From Agarivorans sp. TSD2052 (GTDB taxonomy: Bacteria > Pseudomonadota > Gammaproteobacteria > Enterobacterales > Celerinatantimonadaceae): a DNA stretch of 64,000 nucleotides. Below, in pieces: positions 58,555 through 64,000 of this stretch (the first letter of the stretch is position 1; each line of letters starts with the position of its first letter). The notes beneath the pieces were generated by a model. It worked only from the letters and a program-made list of their open reading frames with translations, had not been told where the DNA came from and made no database searches. Where the stretch lies: positions 4,236,001 to 4,300,000 of the forward strand of contig NZ_CP096670.1 of the NCBI RefSeq assembly GCF_023238625.1. The letters run 5' to 3'. The position numbers and the translations under genes were made by a program.

Positions 58555-60336
58555 ATGCAGAATAAAAATAACCCTTTTAGGCTAAGCATGCGCCCGCAAT
58601 GGCTAGCACGAATCATTGAAACAGCGCTTGGCCTTGCGAAACTCGCGCAAATCTATGATGACCGTCCTCACTACACTGATGATGGTAAAACCGCCTTAAA
58701 TTTTTTGCGCTATACCATGCGCAGCTTAGATTTTTCTTTTCTGGCCAACAATCCGGAAGCCCTCAAGGAAATACCAGAACAAGGACCACTGTTGATTGTG
58801 GCTAACCACCCTCTCGGCGGACTAGAAGGTGTAGCAATGAGCGAACTATTATTGCAAGTTCGCCCCGACCTGAAAGTGCTTACCAATGAATTACTGGCTA
58901 ACATTCCCGAGTTTAAGGATTTATTTATCGGCGTAGATGTACTCTCTGAACAGGCAGCCAAAAAGAATGCCCGTGGAATTCGACTGTCTTGTCAGCACCT
59001 CTCCAAAGGTGGCGCTTTAATGATTTATCCCGCTGGTATGGTATCGGCGATTAACACTGGAAATCGCCAAATAGAAGACCGCGAATGGAACAATTTGGTC
59101 GGTCGTTTGGCCAAACGTTATCAAGCTCAGATATTACCCTGCTTTGTTAGCGGCCGTAACTCCACCTTATTTTATCTTTCGGGCTTAATCCATCGTCGCT
59201 TACGCACCGCTTTACTCCCTCGCGAACTGGTCAATAAACGTGGTCGCGAATTCACGATGCAAGTGGGCGAATTAATTAAAGCCAAAGACTATCAAGACCT
59301 CAGTGATCAGCAGGCTGTCACTGACTACCTGCGTGTCGCTACTGATTTACTCAGTTTACCTATCAGCCAAACAACTACAACCGTGGCCAAACATCCTCCT
59401 TTACACCTTGTGGAGTGTTTACCTAATGGCCGCCAAGACTTACGCAAGCAACTCGACAATCTAGAAGATTGTATGCTGGTCACACACCGTAATTTTAGCG
59501 TTTATTGTGCTCCCTACTCGCGCCTTGGACCAATCATGGACGAGATAGCCTTAGCGCGAGAGGTGACTTTTAGGGCTGCTGGTGAAGGCACAGGCAACAA
59601 CATCGATAGCGACCAGTTTGACCCCAATTACCTACACTTATTTGTATGGGATAACGATAGTCATTGCTTAGTGGGGGGTTATCGCTTGGGGCACGCCAAC
59701 GAAATCGTTGCTCAACATGGTATTAATGCTCTGTATAGCCGTTCTTTGTATGACTTTGACCACAACTATTTAAAACGCATGGGCGATTGTTTAGAGATGG
59801 GCCGTTCATTTGTGGTACCTAAATACCAGCGACACCCGCGCGCCCTCGACTTATTGTGGCAAGGTATTGGCCACTACGTGGCGAAACATCCGCAATATCA
59901 CACACTATTTGGCTGTGTCAGTATTTCCCAAGAACATTCTGAGCTGGCACAAGCCTTCATCTCAGACTCTATGATTTCAGCCTTTCGTGCCGAGCAACGT
60001 TACTTAAACGATGTAAAACCGATGGTGCCTCTTAAGGTGAAAGGCAAAGTATGGACCAGTAAGGTGCTGGCTTCTCTGAGCAATATCGCCATTTTAAACA
60101 AACTAGTTGGCCAATGTGAGCCCGGTAAAACCATTCCTATTTTGCTGCGCCATTACTTAGCCTTAAATGGCCGTTTTGTCTGTTTTTCGGTGAATAACAG
60201 CTTTAATCAGTCATTAGATGGATTGATTATTGTTGATCTAAGAAAGACACCTGAGAAATATTTGCGTCGTTACCTCGGTCAAACAGGTAGTCAACGATTT
60301 TTGAACAAATGGAGAAACAATGAAGCAGCTGCGTGA
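58555..60336 (+). CDS. Bifunctional acyltransferase, OlsF-like
   Basis: A 593-residue protein of two parts. The N-terminal part (about residues 60-280) is a PlsC/OlsA-like O-acyltransferase with NHPLGGLEG (Asn84, His85) and YPAGMVS motifs. The C-terminal part (about residues 300-580) is a GNAT/hemolysin-like N-acyltransferase with CLEMGRSFVVPKYQRHPRAL and FGCVSISQEHS. This is the domain order of OlsF, which makes ornithine or other aminolipids, so an aminolipid role is likely. It overlaps the DinB gene by 17 bases. Confidence 0.8.
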   Translation: MQNKNNPFRLSMRPQWLARIIETALGLAKLAQIYDDRPHYTDDGKTALNFLRYTMRSLDFSFLANNPEALKEIPEQGPLLIVANHPLGGLEGVAMSELLLQVRPDLKVLTNELLANIPEFKDLFIGVDVLSEQAAKKNARGIRLSCQHLSKGGALMIYPAGMVSAINTGNRQIEDREWNNLVGRLAKRYQAQILPCFVSGRNSTLFYLSGLIHRRLRTALLPRELVNKRGREFTMQVGELIKAKDYQDLSDQQAVTDYLRVATDLLSLPISQTTTTVAKHPPLHLVECLPNGRQDLRKQLDNLEDCMLVTHRNFSVYCAPYSRLGPIMDEIALAREVTFRAAGEGTGNNIDSDQFDPNYLHLFVWDNDSHCLVGGYRLGHANEIVAQHGINALYSRSLYDFDHNYLKRMGDCLEMGRSFVVPKYQRHPRALDLLWQGIGHYVAKHPQYHTLFGCVSISQEHSELAQAFISDSMISAFRAEQRYLNDVKPMVPLKVKGKVWTSKVLASLSNIAILNKLVGQCEPGKTIPILLRHYLALNGRFVCFSVNNSFNQSLDGLIIVDLRKTPEKYLRRYLGQTGSQRFLNKWRNNEAAA

Positions 60337-60832
60337 GGCGACCGTAGAAGCACTACAACAAGTGCAACAATTGGTGGAAGCAAGTGATGAAGCACTCTAT
60401 AACCAGCCATCATTACACAGTGAATCAGGTATTGGTCGTCATGTTCGCCACATTTTAGATCACTTTCTCGCGCTACAACTCGGTTTGGAGCAAGGCAACA
60501 TTGATTACAATACTCGCCATCGTGATAGCGACATTGAAAATAATCCAAGCCTTGCACTCCAACTGATTGAACAGCTATCTGCTTGGATATTGCACCCAAC
60601 ATCAGCCATCATCGAACGTGCCGTTACGGTTGAATCTGAAGTGTCTTTAAAGCAGCAATACAGCATGCAATTTGATAGCAGCTTAAGCCGTGAACTTTGC
60701 TACTTAATTAATCACACGGTGCACCATGTCGCTTACGCAAAGCTAGTCGCTAAAGAGTTAAGCTTACCAGTAAGCGACAGCGTGGGCATTGCCCCTAGCA
60801 CTGCAAGTTACCTCCGCCAACAAGGGACTTAG
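60320..60832 (+). CDS. DinB-family protein
   Basis: A 170-residue four-helix protein of the DinB/YfiT type. IGRHVRHILDHFLALQLG near residues 38-55 and LINHTVHHVAYAKLVAKELSL near 131-151 hold the histidines that would bind a metal in place of the DinB-family triad. Members are metal-dependent transferases or hydrolases for small thiols; the substrate is not known. It starts inside the end of the OlsF-like gene and is followed by the NRDE gene after one base, so translational coupling is likely. Confidence 0.85.
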   Translation: MKQLREATVEALQQVQQLVEASDEALYNQPSLHSESGIGRHVRHILDHFLALQLGLEQGNIDYNTRHRDSDIENNPSLALQLIEQLSAWILHPTSAIIERAVTVESEVSLKQQYSMQFDSSLSRELCYLINHTVHHVAYAKLVAKELSLPVSDSVGIAPSTASYLRQQGT

Positions 60833-60833
60833 C

Positions 60834-61625
60834 ATGTGCACACTCAGTGTTCTTCGTCTTACAGACCATACTGTAATCACCATGAATCGCGATGAAGCGC
60901 GAAGCCGTCACGAGGCTGGCATGAAGCGCCAACACCAGGGTAAGCAGCAGCAGCTTTATCCGGTCGACGGCCAAGCAGGTGGCAGCTGGTTCGGCATCAA
61001 TAATCATGGGGTGGTACTGGCGCTGCTCAACCGTTATCAAGATCCTCAGCGTAGCGAAGCTCCCACTCGCGGACAGATAATACCCCAGGCATTAGCCTAT
61101 GGTTCGGCTATCTCAGTAAGCCAGCATCTAGCCGCTCAAGACTATCAGCTTTATAACCCTTTTGATTTGGTGTTTATCGCAGCAACTATCAGCCAGCATT
61201 TCAGCTGGAACGGCCAACAATTAACCCTGACGAACTTAGACCAAAGCGCCTTCCAATTCAGCTCGTCAGCGATTAATACTGAGCAAGTATTATCAAGCCG
61301 CAAGCAACGTTTTGACCAGTGGTTACAGCATACTCTGTCTGCCAGTGCGACATCTGTATTACAAGAGATTCACCTGCAACAATGCCAGAAAAATCGCCAA
61401 CACTCGGTGTTAATGGACCGCCACGATGCCCACAGCAAAAGTATTTGCCAAGTGCAGCTAGGAGCCAATACTAGCCAATTTGACTACTACCCAGAACAAA
61501 GTTTACAGGCTTGGCGAGAACAGCTACACCAACCACAACAGACGGCTTCGCTAGCATCGCTAAGCAAACAACAGCATCTGTTTCAACTGATTAATCCCGC
61601 TTTAATCGATGAGGTATCATCATGA
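60834..61625 (+). CDS. NRDE (TANGO2) family protein
   Basis: A 263-residue protein. It begins MCTLSVLR, so a cysteine follows the start methionine as the possible N-terminal nucleophile, and TMNRDEARSRHE near residue 17 gives the family name. GGSWFGINNHGVVLALLNRY is another family motif. TANGO2-type proteins have been linked to haem or acyl-group handling, but no reaction is fixed. The start follows the DinB stop by one base, and its end overlaps the YHS gene by 4 bases. Confidence 0.87.
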   Translation: MCTLSVLRLTDHTVITMNRDEARSRHEAGMKRQHQGKQQQLYPVDGQAGGSWFGINNHGVVLALLNRYQDPQRSEAPTRGQIIPQALAYGSAISVSQHLAAQDYQLYNPFDLVFIAATISQHFSWNGQQLTLTNLDQSAFQFSSSAINTEQVLSSRKQRFDQWLQHTLSASATSVLQEIHLQQCQKNRQHSVLMDRHDAHSKSICQVQLGANTSQFDYYPEQSLQAWREQLHQPQQTASLASLSKQQHLFQLINPALIDEVSS

Positions 61626-62056
61626 AAAAACTGCTTTTAGTATTACTGTTTGTATCTGGCTATAGTTTTGCCGCCGATCCCATTTACACCCCTTGGTTTA
61701 ATAACCTTGCCATTAAAGGTTACGACAGTGTGGCTTATTTCACTGATAATAAGCCCATAGAAGGCAGTGAACAATTTGAATATCAATGGCAAGGCGCCAC
61801 TTGGCGATTTAGTAGTGCTCACAATTTGGCGCTGTTTAAAGCCGATCCTGAACAGTATGCCCCGCAGTATGGTGGCTACTGCGCCTACGCCGTCGCTAAA
61901 GGTAAAACGGCGAGTATCGAGCCTGAGCAATTTACCGTCCTAAATGGCAAGCTCTATCTTAATTACAACGCCAGTGTGCAACAAAAATGGCAAGCTGAGC
62001 GTGATAGCTACATAGAAAAAGCTGACAAAAACTGGCCTAAAGTACTCAATGATTAA
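61622..62056 (+). CDS. Exported YHS-domain protein
   Basis: A 144-residue protein with a signal peptide (MKKLLLVLLFVSGYSFA) and a YHS-like domain (LAIKGYDSVAYFTDNKPIEG, then EQYAPQYGGYCAYAVAKGK). YHS domains bind metals or copper in several families. It is the product of an ORF whose ATG overlaps the NRDE stop (ATGA). Function unknown. It overlaps the next gene by 8 bases. Confidence 0.85.
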   Translation: MKKLLLVLLFVSGYSFAADPIYTPWFNNLAIKGYDSVAYFTDNKPIEGSEQFEYQWQGATWRFSSAHNLALFKADPEQYAPQYGGYCAYAVAKGKTASIEPEQFTVLNGKLYLNYNASVQQKWQAERDSYIEKADKNWPKVLND

Positions 62057-62450
62057 ACACTATCAAAAACTGGTTAATCAGCTAAGTCCTTGGCAAATAG
62101 CGTTGTTAGCGGCGCTACTTTACGGCGCTTGGGCGGCTTTTGTAAATAGTGAATATGGCAGCAATATCGCATTTAAAGCCGGCATTGTTCAGGGCAGTTA
62201 TGCTTTTGGCTCTACTTGGTTAATTAGCTTTATCGCTAAATCGGTCTTGCAACACTGGGGGTATAGCCAAGCCGTTCGCTGCTTGGCTATGGCGGTCAGC
62301 TGGTTAGTGATGTTGTTTATTCCGGTCACCTTACATACTTGGCAACAGACCCCTGACTTAATTGAAGCGATGTTACCCGGCCTAGCCATTGGTAGTGTGT
62401 ATTTATGGACTTATTGCTTTCAATTAGAAGCCAAGCCAGCCAGCACTTAA
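62049..62450 (+). CDS. Hypothetical membrane protein
   Basis: A 133-residue protein with about four hydrophobic helices (for example residues 15-32, 48-65, 78-97, 108-125). Its gene overlaps the YHS gene by 8 bases, so it belongs to the same transcription unit from the ATP-grasp gene. I do not recognise a family. It may take part in a membrane-lipid function, given the context; this is only an inference. Confidence 0.7.
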   Translation: MIKHYQKLVNQLSPWQIALLAALLYGAWAAFVNSEYGSNIAFKAGIVQGSYAFGSTWLISFIAKSVLQHWGYSQAVRCLAMAVSWLVMLFIPVTLHTWQQTPDLIEAMLPGLAIGSVYLWTYCFQLEAKPAST

Positions 62451-62458
62451 CCCATGTC

Positions 62459-62953
62459 TTACTCGCGTTTGTTAGTTTTACTGTCTGGATGTTGTACCGT
62501 TTGAAGGTAGGCATAATCTAGCTTGCCTTGCTCCTCTTTCGCCCTACGCCTTTGTCTCTGATAGAGGCGTAGGCGTTTTACTTTTTCTTCCTGAGGGTTA
62601 GTCCAAGCCAGGTATAACAATCCACCGAGAGAGATCATACTCATCGCACTTAACAGGGCGGTGACCGATGACTCGGCGACACTAGTGGTTAATATCATAT
62701 TCAGAATATGCACAAAGGCGATGACCGTTAATAATAAACGACCATGCAGGCTGCTATAAAGCAGAGAATAAGCGGCCAGTAAACTTAAAAACAATACCAC
62801 TAGGGCGAGCTCAAAGCGTAACGGAAATATCCATATTCGATGCAGCAAGTTTTGCTCAGCAAAGCCCCCCCCTAAGGCTGTGGCGAGAAAAGCCAAGAAG
62901 GCACAACAAACAAAAATATTAATGGCATATTTGAGCGACTTGATATGTGTCAT
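62459..62953 (-). CDS. Hypothetical membrane protein
   Basis: A 164-residue protein with about four hydrophobic helices (residues near 8-27, 42-62, 67-88 and 98-117) and a basic, charged C-terminal tail with many K, R and Q (EEKVKRLRLYQRQRRRAKEE). It is convergent with the preceding membrane protein. No family recognised. The start ATG at 62953 has TGAGGGTGAGTC upstream. Confidence 0.68.
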   Translation of the reverse strand: MTHIKSLKYAINIFVCCAFLAFLATALGGGFAEQNLLHRIWIFPLRFELALVVLFLSLLAAYSLLYSSLHGRLLLTVIAFVHILNMILTTSVAESSVTALLSAMSMISLGGLLYLAWTNPQEEKVKRLRLYQRQRRRAKEEQGKLDYAYLQTVQHPDSKTNKRE

Positions 62954-63151
62954 GACTCACCCTCAAACACCGTTCTCACTAAGCTTACTATAAACTATAA
63001 TGTAAATAGTACTGATAAAAATCCACTCAGATCATGCTTAAAGCAATCGCTCTTGAACAGTCTGCTTGAAGGCAATCGACAAAAAAGCAGCGACAGAGAC
63101 AATCACCGTGAGCCTCACCATTAGGGTTTAGATAAATGCTAGCAGTAAAGC

Positions 63152-64000
63152 TTAGCTGTCTACATCAAGTACTGCGCGATTACGCCCTTGATGCTTGGCT
63201 TTATACAGGCAGTTGTCCGCCAGCTCTAATAGGCTGGCAGATTCAATTACGTCTTTAGGGTCAACCAATACTCCGCCTAAGCTGATGGTGAGTACTGAGC
63301 CTACTAGAGAGCCCTTATGTTCTAACTGTAAATTAGCGACTTGCTTAACGATCCGTTCAGCCATTAGTGGTAACTCATGGGCGTCTACATTACATAACAA
63401 CAAAGCAAACTCTTCACCGCCGACTCTAGCCACGCAGTCTTCACTGCGCTTAACCACTGATACCAAGGCATGAGCGACCTGTTTTAAGGCTTCGTCACCC
63501 TGAGGGTGGCCATAATGATCGTTATAAGCTTTGAAGTAATCAATGTCAGCCATCATCACCGCGATTTTCGAACCGTGCCTCCGAGCACTCGCGATCGCCC
63601 GATTAAGCTCCCTTTTAAACGGGCGTCGATTAACCAAGCCGGTTAGTTCATCCGTTTCAGCTAACACTTGTAAGCGTTCATTCACTTGCAATAGCTCATT
63701 TTGCAAATGGGCCATGGCTGAGTCATTTTTGTCTTTAATGATGAGTCCACTGATAGCGGCAGCAAATTGACTCAACAAAATGATTTTATAATTCGGCCAA
63801 ATAGAACAACTATTTAAACTAGTACAGGTTAATAAGCCAAAGGCTTTATTACCATCGCTTAACGGAAAAGTAGCCAAGGATTTTACCCCACGGCTCTTTA
63901 GTAATTGATACTCTTTCGGGGCCTGATATTTAAGCTCGCTGAGATCACTGACCAGAGTCGGTGATAGGTCGATTAAACGATGCTTTAATTCGTCTAAGCG
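63152..64000 (-). CDS. GAF-GGDEF diguanylate cyclase (partial)
   Basis: The frame is open to the right edge, giving 282 residues of the C-terminal part. An upstream GAF-like segment (RGVKSLATFPLSDGNKAFGL) is followed by a GGDEF domain: ETDELTGLVNRRPFKRELNRA, DIDYFKAYNDHYGHPQGDEAL and the active site RVGGEEFALLL. It ends at LDVDS. A possible TTG start at 63877 was rejected since the GAF domain continues beyond it. It should make c-di-GMP; the signal for the GAF domain is unknown. Confidence 0.88.
   Translation of the reverse strand, partial: RLDELKHRLIDLSPTLVSDLSELKYQAPKEYQLLKSRGVKSLATFPLSDGNKAFGLLTCTSLNSCSIWPNYKIILLSQFAAAISGLIIKDKNDSAMAHLQNELLQVNERLQVLAETDELTGLVNRRPFKRELNRAIASARRHGSKIAVMMADIDYFKAYNDHYGHPQGDEALKQVAHALVSVVKRSEDCVARVGGEEFALLLCNVDAHELPLMAERIVKQVANLQLEHKGSLVGSVLTISLGGVLVDPKDVIESASLLELADNCLYKAKHQGRNRAVLDVDS

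Overview
The window looks like chromosomal DNA from a marine gammaproteobacterium of the Alteromonadales, plausibly an Agarivorans-like or related polysaccharide degrader. This rests on gene content: an hdfR/maoP divergent pair, a TPP-riboswitch thiC-thiDE-thiFSGH operon, a classical menaquinone cluster, a full D-xylose system of E. coli type, a secreted PL7 alginate lyase, and several c-di-GMP and periplasmic-binding sensor genes. I see no rRNA, tRNA, prophage, insertion sequence or CRISPR array. The genus is an inference.

Layout. 1-4.9 kb: the edge of an ABC exporter, a DUF3179 membrane protein, two LysR regulators (the second HdfR-like) and a secreted hypothetical protein. 5.0-11.5 kb: a same-strand run of maoP, rimK, an aspartoacylase/AstE-like hydrolase, a short MscS-type channel, a RimB-like retropepsin, mgtE, a CorA/ZntB-type transporter and a P-loop kinase. 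11.5-14.6 kb: DUF1840, a LysR/NAD-binding-protein divergent pair and aspartoacylase. 14.7-26.1 kb: xylose catabolism (xylR, xylB, a second XylR paralogue, transaldolase, transketolase, an orphan binding protein, a PfkB sugar kinase, xylA). 26.1-28.8 kb: a GFA protein, an exported ATP-dependent DNA ligase (LigE type), an exported retropepsin and another orphan binding protein. 28.8-35.4 kb: thiamine synthesis on the minus strand. 35.5-37.3 kb: two polysaccharide export genes. 37.4-44.1 kb: menA diverging from menF-menD-menH-menB-menC. 44.5-48.3 kb: xylFGH. 48.6-49.6 kb: PL7 alginate lyase. 49.8-50.2 kb: a decayed pseudogene. 50.2-52.9 kb: a coupled NspS-like binding protein and diguanylate cyclase. 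53-55.5 kb: small membrane proteins, a CLCA_X-type metallopeptidase and an outer-membrane protein. 55.8-57.2 kb: modF. 57.4-62.5 kb: an ATP-grasp protein, an OlsF-like bifunctional acyltransferase, DinB, NRDE, YHS and a membrane protein in a tight run. The right edge is a GAF-GGDEF protein.

How the genes work together. XylFGH imports xylose; XylA and XylB give xylulose-5-phosphate; transaldolase and transketolase in the same block feed it to glycolysis, with two XylR-type regulators flanking xylB. The secreted alginate lyase next to the importer has the best CRP-like site in the window. The thi genes sit behind one TPP riboswitch. The men cluster carries menF, D, H, B, C and A but no menE or hotdog thioesterase, so those must be elsewhere.

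Most worth a second look: the ATP-grasp/OlsF-like pair (possible unusual aminolipid synthesis), the polyamine-sensor/cyclase pair with a perfect 16-bp palindrome upstream, the rimK run with Mg transporters and a channel, the paired XylR regulators with a palindromic candidate operator, and the frameshifted pseudogene.
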